Shown piece by piece: positions 52,354 through 63,037 of a stretch of 64,000 nt of DNA. This DNA comes from an uncultured Clostridia bacterium (GTDB lineage: Bacteria; Bacillota; Clostridia; TANB77; CAG-508): the NCBI GenBank assembly GCA_948739805.1, contig CAPYID010000006.1:1-64000 (forward strand). Direction: 5' to 3'. The notes beneath the pieces are model-generated. The model had not been told where the DNA came from. It saw only the letters and a program-made list of their open reading frames with translations, and did no database searches. Position 1 is the stretch's first letter, and every line of letters starts with the position of its first letter. The position numbers were made by a program, and so were the translations under genes.

Positions 52354-55300
52354 TTATTTTCTATTTAGTACAAATTTCTTTATTAAGAATATTCCTGCAC
52401 CGATTATTACTGTTACTACTAGTGTTAGTACAATTCCTAGATATGCATTTCCTATACCTGTTGGATCTGATACTATTACTCTTTCTGTTTTGTGTATTAG
52501 TCCTGTTGCTGCCATGTCTTGAATTCTACTTACTTTATTGTTTATATCTATAATCTTTGCTCTATTCATATATGATTTTTTATCATCTGAATTGTCGTTT
52601 ACTGAAATAACTTTTGATAACACAATGTCTTCTGATACTGATTCTCCTGGTTTTAAGTCTGTTGTTACTAATGGGTTCTTACTGCTTGATATAACTATTG
52701 TGTTGCAATCATATACTTCTGATGGATCCATTTCTCTTTGAAGAAGTGCTTGATCTTCTTCTTTTGCGTCTACTACTTTTGGGGCATAAACTTTGTCATC
52801 ATCATATTGTTTATAATACATTTTCTCAAAGTCTTCTTTGCTCTTTGTTACTAAATCCCAATTTTCGTTTATTACTGCTCCTGTGTAGCTTTGTTTTGCG
52901 AATGTTAGGTTAGTTGATACAAAGTCTGCTACTGTTTCTGCTCTTGTTGTTGTTTCTATTGTTGCACGATTATTTTTGCTTATAGTATAGTCTTTAGTTT
53001 CTGTCAGTCCTGAAACTACTTTATCTGTCCAATACCATGGTGTTCCAGCGTCTGTGTATGTATTTATGTGTGTAAATGCATCATCTGCTATATTATGTTT
53101 TCTCATTTTTCCTTCATAGTAAACAATCTTTGTTGGATCTTCTTCATAGAAACCTAATGCTATAGCATTTTTTTGTAGTTCTTCTACATTATCAGGTGAT
53201 ACCTGTTTATCTGTGTAATATGTTATTGTATCTTTTTCGCCTGTATTTGTAACTGTTATTTTATATGTTATTTCTAGTGTTGCTCCATTTACTAATTCAC
53301 TACTCATAGAAATATTGATGTCGTTTCCTTGTGCTGCTTGTACTACTGCTGGAACTGCTTGATTTCTAATTTCTTCTGTACTAGCATCAAATTGTACTGT
53401 TCCATTTTGTAATACTAATTTTAAACGTGTAACTTCTTTATTTATTGTTAGTTCTGATTTTGCTCTTGGTGTTAATGCAAAGTCAATATTTTTTATTGTG
53501 TATGCTGGATTTTGTGAAACACTTTCCGTTTTTGCATATTCTACTTCTATATCTAGTAATGATGTATAAGCATATACCATATATTCTGTAGGATGTTTTA
53601 ATGCATGTAATACATCACTATATTTGTAAGAACCCTTAGGTGGAGTAGACTGACTTTCAGATGGAGTATTTAAAAGCTTGTTTACTTCTATTCTTCTTGT
53701 TACTTCATCATATGCATCTGAGTATCTTACATTTTCATTTTCTTGCCCTGAATACCAATATTGATTATCATTAGTTTTTGGATTTGCTCTACCTGATTGA
53801 TAGAATTGTCCATTATATGCACAGTAATAATCAACACCATTTAATGGGAATGTAGTATAACTACTATGTTGCTCTGATTCTTTTGGATTACTCTCATTAT
53901 ATTTTGCAGTGTCTCCATATATAAATCTTACTACATATTGACCTGGTATGTATTCTTCAAATGCATATTCACCATCGTTATTTGTTTTTGTTCTTGCTCT
54001 TACATATTCTACGACGTTAACTTTTCCATCTGTGGCTTTTCTTGCTTTTAACTCAACTAGTTCTGCTGTAATGCCTTTGGCTCCATATTTACCTTCATAT
54101 TTTGGGTATGCCCTTTCTGGATTGTCCTTATTTTCTAGCCAGTAATTAGCTGACTGTCCTACTGTTTCCCAAGCATTTCCTTGTATTATTCTTTTATCAC
54201 TCGGATCAACTAATACAAATGCAGATGCTCTGTCCCAATCTTCTTCTAATTTCGATGGTTCACTTGCACATTCAAAGTCATAAACTTGATTACTGTCTAA
54301 GTTACCAGGCATTGAAATTGAATCGAATACTCCTGCTGCTCTATATTCTCCACTTTGTATTGGTGAATGATAACTATATGGATATTTACCTTGTGTAGTT
54401 CCTGCATCATCACTCTTTCTATAATATGTTGAATAAGCATTTATTTCAGATCTTGTATATATAGTTACTTTTTTGTTTTTATCTTTTTTGTCTAGGTTAT
54501 CTTGTAATATTAAATAAGCATGGTTTTTATCCTCTGGTCTACTTTCGTTTTTATAAGTACAATTAAATTTAGCATGTGTCGTTGAGTTTTCACCTAATCT
54601 ATAAGTTATATATATAGATAGCATTTCATTATTTTGTAGTATAAATTCATCGTTAAGTGTTATATATAAGTCATTTGCTTTTCTTGCCCCATCTATTTGA
54701 TTTGTATTTTCTACTAGTCCAGCAATTATATTTCCTCTTCCTGTTTCTGAACCAGGAACATATTGACTGTTTTCATAAACTTGTAAGCCAAAACTTGCAT
54801 TTTTATTTGGGTCTTTTTCTGATAATGGTTTTTCTATAGCTTCTTCGCCATTTGGTATAACATGACTTCCTTGTACCCCTGGTATTTTCATATTTCCTGT
54901 GGTTAAATATTCATTACTGTATGAATAATAATTTGAATCTATATAAGACACTATTTCATTTACACTTGTTGGCATAGCCGAATTGTTCTTTACATTAATT
55001 CTATATGTTATATACATTTCAATTGGTGCATAATTTTCTGGATATTCAGCTATTCCATCTCCATTAATATCCCCTGCTTGTTTATCTCCTATTTTCGGGT
55101 TATTTCCTCCAAGTTTATAATTTGCATAATTATAGTCAGCAGTGGCAACTTGTTGTTCAATGCTTGAGGTCGCTCGTGTGCCAATATCACTAGCTGCAAG
55201 TTTTACTCCTTTTTTACTGAATGTATTAAATTTGTAGGTCTCATCTTGTCCATTTATTGATACTACTGCTTGATATAAATCTTCTGTTAGCTCTAATTGA

Positions 55301-57531
55301 GTTGTAGGTCTTTCAATAAGTCCTAAGTTTACATGTAATTGTCCATTATATATAATTGGGTATCCATTGTATTGGGCTGATGGGTTATTTGCAGTTATTC
55401 TATTTCCTTTCTCATCTGTTAATGCAAATTTGTCATAAACGGGATAATATTGTCCACCTGCTAATGATGTTTTACCATCTTGCTCTGAATCATAGCCTGC
55501 ATATGCTTTTATTGTAGAGTCCCAGATGTATTGTAATACTTGTTTTGCTTCTGTTTTATCAGATGCTGCATTTATTACTGCTCCATATATTTCCTTTTTA
55601 TATACATTATCATCTTCTATTCTCATATGTGTTTGTAAATATGAAGCTAAAGCTGCAGAAACTGCTTTTTTATACTTTTGTACTATGCCTCCACCATCTT
55701 CGCTTTTTAAATCTTTCGCTAAACTAAATATCTTATTATATCCATTGTTTAAATATTCTCCATCAAATATTTTTTCTGGTACCTTATATGACATTGGATA
55801 TGAATTAATTGTCCTAAACCTTTCATTAAAGTAATTTCTTTCATTTACTATTTCTGAGCCTTTCGAGGTCTTATTCCAATAATCTGTGTTGTAATATTTT
55901 TTTATCTCTCCTCCACCTGCTCCATATGTATTTGTATATAATATTCCATCATATCTAAATTCTACATAGTATTTATGTGTTGCATTTAACCCTTTAAATT
56001 CATAGTGACCATTTGCATCTGTAAATGTAGGGTTTGTACTTGTATATACTTTTGCTAATTTTTTAGTATTTAAATCATATAATCTTACTTCAATTCCTGC
56101 AAAAGGTGAATCCCCATCACCTTTCATTCCATCAAATGATTGGTCTTTTCCTGTTGTTCCATCTAACCAAACATCTCCTGCTAAATCCATTTCTTCTGCT
56201 GGTGGTGGTGGAGGTGGTGGATTATCTGGTGGATTATCTGTTGGTCCTGGTGGGATTATTGGTATTGATAGTAATATTGAATCTTTTTTATATTGTACAT
56301 CACCTCTAAATAGACGCATATTCTGATATGGATCACTTGATTTTTTTGTCGCTTCTACTCTTCCTTTTGCTTTTCCTCTATATGCTTTTGTAGCTTTTCC
56401 TCCCTTACCTTCACAATGAGGACAACTATCGGCATTTACTTCAAACACACCTGGATGACTCACACACATTCCTGGTGGCGCATGTTGGAAGGCAGGCATT
56501 TCTTCTATGTTTTCTTCATACCATACAAATTCTAAATCATATGCTGTAGTTTTTACATCTTGTACCTCTGCTGAAACACTATCTATATATTCTATAGATA
56601 CTTTAAGATTTAGTTCTGTTATACTATCGCTATAAGGAAATTTAATATAAAAGTCTTTTCCATTTGGTATTTCCTCATATACTGTTGTCCCTTCCTTATC
56701 TGTTACTTGTGCTGAAGGTATTTTATTTACTTTAGTTTGATCAGTTATTGTACATTCATCTTTACTTAACCAACTAAAGTCTATTTTACCAAATTTTGCT
56801 TCATTATAAGTAATAGTAAAAGGTCCAACTATATAATCTTTTTCTTTTATTCTAACCTTTGCCTTTGACTTATCTCCCTTTAAGTCTGCTTTATTATTAG
56901 GTATCCACTCGTCAACATAATACTTTGCTGCATCATTTAATGAGGTATTACCTTCATGAGGACATTTAGGATTTTCATATTCATTTATATACTTCCAAAG
57001 TGCTTTTTGTACAAAATATGATGGATTCTTATATGCATCATAATACTTATCTGCAAAAGCATACAGAGCCTCAGCAATATCTACATTTCCAACACCTTCG
57101 GCATTTCTAACATTTTTCCAAGGTCCAAAATTCAATTTTAGCCCTTTGTACACTTTGCCACCTTCCCAAGCAGTTCCCTTTAATTCATATTCTTCTTTAA
57201 ATTTCAAATTCTTCAATGCATTTTCTTCACTTGTAGCATATGTTGTACCTGTATCAGTTTCTATCTTTAACGCTGCAGCACTTCCTAGCCCATTTCCCAA
57301 GGCCCATTTATGATTTTTACAATAATATCTTTGACCGCCAACCCATTTACCATCTTGTTTTGTAGCTCCAATTAAAATAAATCCACCCCAGTGTATATCA
57401 TCAGCTGTATAAAACTCTCCTCCATTTGTCCCTTCTAGTGTAACTGTTGCTCTTACAGTATTACATATAGTTAATAAAGCTATTGCTACAAATATAAATA
57501 TAAATATTATTTTACTTAATTTTCTTTTCAT
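52354..57531 (-). CDS. Giant surface protein 2: thioester signature, Cys-rich knuckle, SdrD-like B repeats, anchor
   Basis: 1725 residues; ATG 57531 with the AGGAGGG site inside the last codons of the upstream gene. Signal peptide 1-28. Cys71 in QRYYCKNHKW and Gln175 in YFVQKALWKYIN match the Cys/Gln pair of thioester domains. A zinc-knuckle-like CVSHPGVFEVNADSCPHCEG follows near 355-375, then a Pro-rich linker (PPDNPPPPPPPAEE). SdrD-B-like domains open at LAGDVWLDGT (about 450) and IIQGNAWETV (about 1118), each with NGHYEFKGL/DGEYAFEEYIPG ends. The C-terminus VIVSDPTGIGNAYLG, hydrophobic helix and KKFVLNRK resemble a sorting signal without LPXTG. Likely a stalked adhesin acting with the next protein. 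Confidence 0.8.
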   Translation of the reverse strand: MKRKLSKIIFIFIFVAIALLTICNTVRATVTLEGTNGGEFYTADDIHWGGFILIGATKQDGKWVGGQRYYCKNHKWALGNGLGSAAALKIETDTGTTYATSEENALKNLKFKEEYELKGTAWEGGKVYKGLKLNFGPWKNVRNAEGVGNVDIAEALYAFADKYYDAYKNPSYFVQKALWKYINEYENPKCPHEGNTSLNDAAKYYVDEWIPNNKADLKGDKSKAKVRIKEKDYIVGPFTITYNEAKFGKIDFSWLSKDECTITDQTKVNKIPSAQVTDKEGTTVYEEIPNGKDFYIKFPYSDSITELNLKVSIEYIDSVSAEVQDVKTTAYDLEFVWYEENIEEMPAFQHAPPGMCVSHPGVFEVNADSCPHCEGKGGKATKAYRGKAKGRVEATKKSSDPYQNMRLFRGDVQYKKDSILLSIPIIPPGPTDNPPDNPPPPPPPAEEMDLAGDVWLDGTTGKDQSFDGMKGDGDSPFAGIEVRLYDLNTKKLAKVYTSTNPTFTDANGHYEFKGLNATHKYYVEFRYDGILYTNTYGAGGGEIKKYYNTDYWNKTSKGSEIVNERNYFNERFRTINSYPMSYKVPEKIFDGEYLNNGYNKIFSLAKDLKSEDGGGIVQKYKKAVSAALASYLQTHMRIEDDNVYKKEIYGAVINAASDKTEAKQVLQYIWDSTIKAYAGYDSEQDGKTSLAGGQYYPVYDKFALTDEKGNRITANNPSAQYNGYPIIYNGQLHVNLGLIERPTTQLELTEDLYQAVVSINGQDETYKFNTFSKKGVKLAASDIGTRATSSIEQQVATADYNYANYKLGGNNPKIGDKQAGDINGDGIAEYPENYAPIEMYITYRINVKNNSAMPTSVNEIVSYIDSNYYSYSNEYLTTGNMKIPGVQGSHVIPNGEEAIEKPLSEKDPNKNASFGLQVYENSQYVPGSETGRGNIIAGLVENTNQIDGARKANDLYITLNDEFILQNNEMLSIYITYRLGENSTTHAKFNCTYKNESRPEDKNHAYLILQDNLDKKDKNKKVTIYTRSEINAYSTYYRKSDDAGTTQGKYPYSYHSPIQSGEYRAAGVFDSISMPGNLDSNQVYDFECASEPSKLEEDWDRASAFVLVDPSDKRIIQGNAWETVGQSANYWLENKDNPERAYPKYEGKYGAKGITAELVELKARKATDGKVNVVEYVRARTKTNNDGEYAFEEYIPGQYVVRFIYGDTAKYNESNPKESEQHSSYTTFPLNGVDYYCAYNGQFYQSGRANPKTNDNQYWYSGQENENVRYSDAYDEVTRRIEVNKLLNTPSESQSTPPKGSYKYSDVLHALKHPTEYMVYAYTSLLDIEVEYAKTESVSQNPAYTIKNIDFALTPRAKSELTINKEVTRLKLVLQNGTVQFDASTEEIRNQAVPAVVQAAQGNDINISMSSELVNGATLEITYKITVTNTGEKDTITYYTDKQVSPDNVEELQKNAIALGFYEEDPTKIVYYEGKMRKHNIADDAFTHINTYTDAGTPWYWTDKVVSGLTETKDYTISKNNRATIETTTRAETVADFVSTNLTFAKQSYTGAVINENWDLVTKSKEDFEKMYYKQYDDDKVYAPKVVDAKEEDQALLQREMDPSEVYDCNTIVISSSKNPLVTTDLKPGESVSEDIVLSKVISVNDNSDDKKSYMNRAKIIDINNKVSRIQDMAATGLIHKTERVIVSDPTGIGNAYLGIVLTLVVTVIIGAGIFLIKKFVLNRK

Positions 57532-57533
57532 CT

Positions 57534-60500
57534 TTATCCCTCCTTTCCTATATTATTTATCACCTTTTTGTTTATAATATATATTCCTACAGCCATTATG
57601 CCCATAAATATTATTGCAAAACCTATGTATAGTACTACACCTGTTTTAGGTCCTATTATTATGTCTGCTTGTCCTAAATCGTTTTCATTTTGTGCTTTGT
57701 TTCCTGGTGTAGAATTGTAATCTTCTAGTCCTTCATCATTATATGCTTCATAAATTTCTGCTGTATTGTTTGTTAAACCTGTGTTATTTTCTGTTACTTT
57801 TTTTGTTAATACTAGTTTTAATGTAGCACTTTCTCCTGGTTGTAATAGTTTATTTGTTAAACTAGAGTTATATATGTTTCCATCTGTTCCTAAATACCAG
57901 TCTGCATTTGTTTCTGAATTGAATTTTAGGTCTGTTGATGATAAATAGTCTATTATTCTGCTTGCATATCCTGGAATAGCTCCATTGTTTGTAACTGTAA
58001 TTGCATATTCTACTGTTACTGTTGAACCTTCTAGGTATTTTGATGGAATTTCTACTTTTTGTAGTTTTGCATTATTATAAGTATTTGTTGTTGTTCCTTT
58101 AGATGTTTTTACTGTTATTTTTGATATTGTTTTTGTTAAACTTAAGTCAAATTTTTTACTTACCACTAATCCTAAGTCCATGTTATATACATTTGATGTT
58201 AAATTTATTACATTTGTTGCTGCACATGAAGTAGTTGTACCATCTATGTTTACCTTCATTGTTACTGCATCATTATTTGTTGTTGCTTCTCCTAAACCAT
58301 ATGCTGTTACATCATAATTTGCCATATCATATAAGAATACTACTATATAGTTGCCTGGGGTTAAATTATTAAATGTGTATGCTCCATTTTCTCCTGTAAT
58401 GCTTGATGCTACTGTTTGTCCTTTTTCATTTATTAATATTACTGGTATTTGTGGTAAAGTTTTTTCATCTATATCTCTTATACCATTTGCGTTTTCATCT
58501 AACCAAGCTAGTCCTGAAATTGAACTTGTTTGTACTGTTTGATTATTATCTCCTATTGTATAATTTGTTTTACTTATTTTATGTTGTATTGTTGAACTAG
58601 AAAGTTTATCTATTCCATTTGCTTCAACTTCAAATTTATTTGAAACTGTTTTTTCGTTTTCTTCATCCCCCAGTTCATTTGCTCTTGCTGTTAATTCTAT
58701 TATTAATGTTTGATTTTCTGGAATATCTGTTGTTAAAGTATATTGCTTTCCTGAAAGTTTATAAGTATCTGTTGTCTCTCCTAAAGTATATTTTACTGTT
58801 TGTAAAGATAAACCATCTGAAAGATAATCTGTAACTTTTGCATTATATGCTGTTACATTACTTGTATTTTTTACTGCAATTGTATATACTATTTCGTCTC
58901 CTTCTGTTATATTTCCAGTTGTATTATTACTTGAATGTGAAATTTCTAATTTAGGTTTTCCTACTGTAAATGTCTCCGTATTGCTTTCTACTTTTTCATT
59001 ATATTCATCACAAGTACCTTCCATTTTTAAAGATATAGATTTATCTCCTTTTATATCATCTAGTGTAAATGTTACTACTAAATCACTACTTTTGCTAAAA
59101 TCGTCAATTGTCCAAGTAATTGTTGAGCCATCTATTTTTTGTTTTATTTTTTCTTCATCATATGTTGTTGATTTATATGTTAAACCATCTGGAATTTTAC
59201 ATGTTATTTGTAAATTTTTAAGATCATCTTGTCCTAATTTATTTATTTTTAAATAATAAGGTATTTCTTTTCCAGCTATTAGTTCTCCAACATTATCTCT
59301 TTTTAATTCTAAATTTAGATATGCTTTTACTTTTTCATTTGACATTTTATTTGATGTAAATGTTACAGGTTTTCCATCATCGCTTGCTGTTGCCATTGCT
59401 TCTATATCTACTGTTGTTGAGTTTATTAATTTCACAATATCTTCTATTGTTGTTTCTTCTATTGCTTTATTATAACTTTCATCTGAATCATAATCTGCCC
59501 TATTTATGAAGAATTCCTTTACAGCTCTATAATAGCTTTCATCTGAATCATATAATTTTCTTTCTATGATATCTTCTATCTTATTTTCTGTTCTGTTTCC
59601 TACTGTTAAGAAGAATTTTGTCTCAGCACTTGCTCCTGCTGCTAAGCTATTTATTGTTTCTGTATGCTTTTTTATACCTGGATATGTTTGATATCCAAAT
59701 TCTGTAGTGTCTTGCTCATATTTGGTATAAAATGACTCATTTGGAATTGGTACTTCTACTGCTATGTCTTTTACTTCTGTTGTTCCTACATTTGTAACTT
59801 TTACTGTGTATTCTATTCTTTGTCCTTCTTTTACTTTTGCACCATTTGCTACATCTGCTGTTACTTCTACTTTTAGTTCTGGTCCTGTTCCTGTTGATAG
59901 TCCAACTACTGGTGCTGAGGCTGTTTCTGACATTCCTTGTAGTGCTCCATCCATGTTTCTATATGAAACTTGATATGCACTGTATGTACTTTCTTCTCTT
60001 GATAGTCCTTCTGGAATTTCAACATCATAGCTGAATACTAGTTTGTCTCCTTTTACCATTTCGTCTTCTACTTGTATTAAGTATGATTTTACTGTTTCTA
60101 ATGTTTCTGCATTTTCTGTCCATCCATTGTTACTATTGTTTAGGTCTTTTGTTGCATTTTCGTTTCCACTATAATATACTTTTAGTTTATCGTTTTCTAC
60201 TCCTTCTACTGCTTTTATCTTACTTACCATTTCTGCTGTGAATGTGCTTCCTAAATCATCGTTTGTTGATAATGATTTGTTTCCTTCTGTTGGTGTTCTT
60301 CCTAATATTGCTACATCTCCACATGTGTAGTCATTGTTGTTTATTACTGTTATTTTTTCTGTTGCTATTCTTGATTTTGCTGCTACATCTATTTTTCCTA
60401 TTTCTTGTTCTCCACTCATTGATGTTAATTCTTCTTTTTCATTGTTGTATCCTGATATACTGTTTAGTGTAATTATTCCTGTTGGTGCCATGTATGTTAT

Positions 60501-62645
60501 GTTTGATGTTGTTTCTACTATTTCTTGATTGTTATTTGTTACTTTTACATTCATTTTTTCTGTAATACTTGGTGCTGTTTTGTCTACTTTTATGTTTGCT
60601 CCTATTATTAGGGTTGTTCCTTCTACTGATAATACATCATTGAATTTTGTTTGTTCTCCTTCTAGTATTATTCTTATTACTTTGTTTCCTTTATCGTTTA
60701 TTATTATGTCTCCTTTTTTTGCTGTTAGTTCTGCATTGTATAATATATTGATAGTTTTTACATTTATTTCTTCTATGTATGATGGTAGTTCTATTTCTAT
60801 TACTGGGTTTTTGAATAGTCTGTTTGTGTTGTTGTTTGTTTGTAGTGCAACTCTTATTTCTACATTTTCATTTTCTATTACTGTTGATAAGTTACTGCTA
60901 TTTATTGCACTTGATATTTGTAGTGTTGGTTGTACTAATGTAATTTCTGTGCTAAGTTCTTCTTGTAGTGATTCTGTTTTTCCTGTTAATACTGTTGTTA
61001 GTTTATTTATTTTTTTTACTGTTTCTTCATTGTATTCTGCTGATTTCATATATTTTGTTGTTTCAATTGTTAATACTCCATCTGCTTCTGGTTTTGTTGT
61101 TACCATTTGAATGTTTGATGTTTCTTGTTCAAATGTATATGAGGTGTTGTCTTTGTTTAATTTTCCTATTGTTACTCCTTCTGATATTATATTTATTTCT
61201 CCATTTTCTCCTAAGATTTTTATTAGGTTTTCTCTGTTTACTGATATTTGTTTATAATATGTTTCTGCCATATAGTTTTGTCCTGCTTCATCTGTATAGT
61301 ATTCTCTGCTTTTATTTATTTCTATATTATTAATTGTAGGGTTATATCCAATATTTGCTCTTATTTGTTGTGTGAATTCTGTGTTTGCTGCATCTTTTAC
61401 TAACATGTATCCTTTTGCTATTTCTGTTTGTTTGCTGTTTATTGAATATGATACAACATTTTTTGATTCTTCTGGTAGTTTTAGTTCTCCACTGATGTCT
61501 TTTCTTATTTCTTTTTCTTCATTATTATATACTAGTAGTCTTGATGCTAGTACTAGTGCAATTTTGTTTGTCTCTTCTTCCATTTTGTTTGTTTCTTCTG
61601 ATTTTTCAGGTTCTGTAGCTTCTTTTCCTTCTGTTGTTTTATTTACTAGTTCTCCTACTGTTTGAGTTGTAGTATTTGAGTTATTGTCTGTAGCTTCTTG
61701 GCTTTCTTCTAATGAATATATTAAGTTTATTATATATTCATCTGTTGAGTCTTTTACCCATGCCACTTTATTGTTTCTGTCTGGTTCGTTTACTACTTTT
61801 AATGAAACTACTCCTTCTGAATATCTATAGTTGTTTTCATTAAATGCTGTACCATCGTCTCCATTTGTTGCTTTTGTGCTTGAAGAGGTTACACTTACTT
61901 TTTCTGCTTCTTTTCCAAATAGTGTTGGTACTTTTAAACTTATTTCTGTTGATTTTACTGGTAGCAAGTTGTTTACTATTTTTGATGATACTAGTAATTG
62001 TAGTAGGGCTTTTTTGTGCCCTTCTTCTTCAAAAACTGCATATTTTGAAATTCTACTTGTAAGACTACTTTCGGCTTCTTCTGATAGTGCTAAGTTAACT
62101 ATTATTGCTTTTTCTGCTTTTATTTCTTTTCCTGAGTTGTTTACAAATATTCCTGTTAGTTTAACTTCTGCATCTTTAGAAAAGTTGTTTAAGTCAAATT
62201 TCTCGTCTTTTACTATTTCTATTGGTATTTCAACTTGTCTTTCTTCTCCTTTATTTACTTGGTTTAGTGTTACTGTATTACTATTTTCATCAATGTTTTG
62301 TACTCCATTTGGTAGTTCTTCTCCTTTTACCATTTTGAAGTTTGCATTGCTTATTTTTATTACTGCATCTTTTAGATACCCTTTTGTTACAGACACATTT
62401 AAAAATAGCTTTAATTGACTGTTATTCATTTCTGTTATTTTTTGATGAGTTTTTTCTCCTTGTTCAGAAACGAAGTACGCATCAAAGCTTATATCTGTTT
62501 TATTGATGTTTGTGGCTTGCTCTTCATATTTTACATTGGCAGCATATGTTTTTCCTGCATATACTCCTAAGAAAATAAAATGAGCAAATGTTAATGTGAT
62601 GATAAGCATAATTGCTAACATTTTATTTAATATTTTTTGGTTCAT
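57534..62645 (-). CDS. Giant surface protein 1 of the operon: beta-sandwich repeats, DUF11-like and SdrD-B-like domains, anchor
   Basis: 1703 residues, ATG 62645 after GGGGAGGTAAC. Signal peptide 1-36. The long N-terminal half is built of beta-sandwich-like units; DUF11-type repeats open near 925 (KVEVTADVANGAKVKEGQRI) and 1235 (LEISHSSNNTTGNITEGDEI); an SdrD-B-like domain (ISGLAWLDENANGIRDID) is near 1375. A last DUF11-like unit (FDLSLTKTISK) precedes DIIIGPKTG, a helix and basic tail. An internal duplication YDSDESY is present at two adjacent places (nt 59450-59560). No thioester pair seen. The stop is two bases before the next start, so the two are coupled. Confidence 0.82.
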   Translation of the reverse strand: MNQKILNKMLAIMLIITLTFAHFIFLGVYAGKTYAANVKYEEQATNINKTDISFDAYFVSEQGEKTHQKITEMNNSQLKLFLNVSVTKGYLKDAVIKISNANFKMVKGEELPNGVQNIDENSNTVTLNQVNKGEERQVEIPIEIVKDEKFDLNNFSKDAEVKLTGIFVNNSGKEIKAEKAIIVNLALSEEAESSLTSRISKYAVFEEEGHKKALLQLLVSSKIVNNLLPVKSTEISLKVPTLFGKEAEKVSVTSSSTKATNGDDGTAFNENNYRYSEGVVSLKVVNEPDRNNKVAWVKDSTDEYIINLIYSLEESQEATDNNSNTTTQTVGELVNKTTEGKEATEPEKSEETNKMEEETNKIALVLASRLLVYNNEEKEIRKDISGELKLPEESKNVVSYSINSKQTEIAKGYMLVKDAANTEFTQQIRANIGYNPTINNIEINKSREYYTDEAGQNYMAETYYKQISVNRENLIKILGENGEINIISEGVTIGKLNKDNTSYTFEQETSNIQMVTTKPEADGVLTIETTKYMKSAEYNEETVKKINKLTTVLTGKTESLQEELSTEITLVQPTLQISSAINSSNLSTVIENENVEIRVALQTNNNTNRLFKNPVIEIELPSYIEEINVKTINILYNAELTAKKGDIIINDKGNKVIRIILEGEQTKFNDVLSVEGTTLIIGANIKVDKTAPSITEKMNVKVTNNNQEIVETTSNITYMAPTGIITLNSISGYNNEKEELTSMSGEQEIGKIDVAAKSRIATEKITVINNNDYTCGDVAILGRTPTEGNKSLSTNDDLGSTFTAEMVSKIKAVEGVENDKLKVYYSGNENATKDLNNSNNGWTENAETLETVKSYLIQVEDEMVKGDKLVFSYDVEIPEGLSREESTYSAYQVSYRNMDGALQGMSETASAPVVGLSTGTGPELKVEVTADVANGAKVKEGQRIEYTVKVTNVGTTEVKDIAVEVPIPNESFYTKYEQDTTEFGYQTYPGIKKHTETINSLAAGASAETKFFLTVGNRTENKIEDIIERKLYDSDESYYRAVKEFFINRADYDSDESYNKAIEETTIEDIVKLINSTTVDIEAMATASDDGKPVTFTSNKMSNEKVKAYLNLELKRDNVGELIAGKEIPYYLKINKLGQDDLKNLQITCKIPDGLTYKSTTYDEEKIKQKIDGSTITWTIDDFSKSSDLVVTFTLDDIKGDKSISLKMEGTCDEYNEKVESNTETFTVGKPKLEISHSSNNTTGNITEGDEIVYTIAVKNTSNVTAYNAKVTDYLSDGLSLQTVKYTLGETTDTYKLSGKQYTLTTDIPENQTLIIELTARANELGDEENEKTVSNKFEVEANGIDKLSSSTIQHKISKTNYTIGDNNQTVQTSSISGLAWLDENANGIRDIDEKTLPQIPVILINEKGQTVASSITGENGAYTFNNLTPGNYIVVFLYDMANYDVTAYGLGEATTNNDAVTMKVNIDGTTTSCAATNVINLTSNVYNMDLGLVVSKKFDLSLTKTISKITVKTSKGTTTNTYNNAKLQKVEIPSKYLEGSTVTVEYAITVTNNGAIPGYASRIIDYLSSTDLKFNSETNADWYLGTDGNIYNSSLTNKLLQPGESATLKLVLTKKVTENNTGLTNNTAEIYEAYNDEGLEDYNSTPGNKAQNENDLGQADIIIGPKTGVVLYIGFAIIFMGIMAVGIYIINKKVINNIGKEG

Positions 62646-63037
62646 ATTGGTTACCTCCCCATTTATTTTATAATTTCATAAATTTCTTGCGTAATATATT
62701 ATTAAATTACTTTTATATAAAATCCCATATAATACCATTATACTCCATTTTGTAGCTGTTTTCAATCTTTTTTTTAGTTTTTTTAAGTTTTTATGTTAAT
62801 ATTTTTGATTTTTGTTTGATTTTTTCCTACGGTTTTGTATTTATCTATTCTTTTTTCATGTTTATTAAGTTTTTTTGACATTTATATTTTGTTTTTGTAA
62901 TATTTCTGGGTTTTTTACTTAAAGTTTTAGGGAAATAAGCATTACGTGTCTTTCAAATATTATCAATGTGCTTTTTCATTTTTAATATCATATGGAGCAT
63001 GATGCTCTTAATTTTGTGGTATACTTACATATGTTTC
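62646..63037. other. AT-rich gap, no supported feature
   Basis: 392 bp upstream of the surface operon. T-rich tracts, no ORF, no convincing hairpin or promoter with good spacing. Confidence 0.6.
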
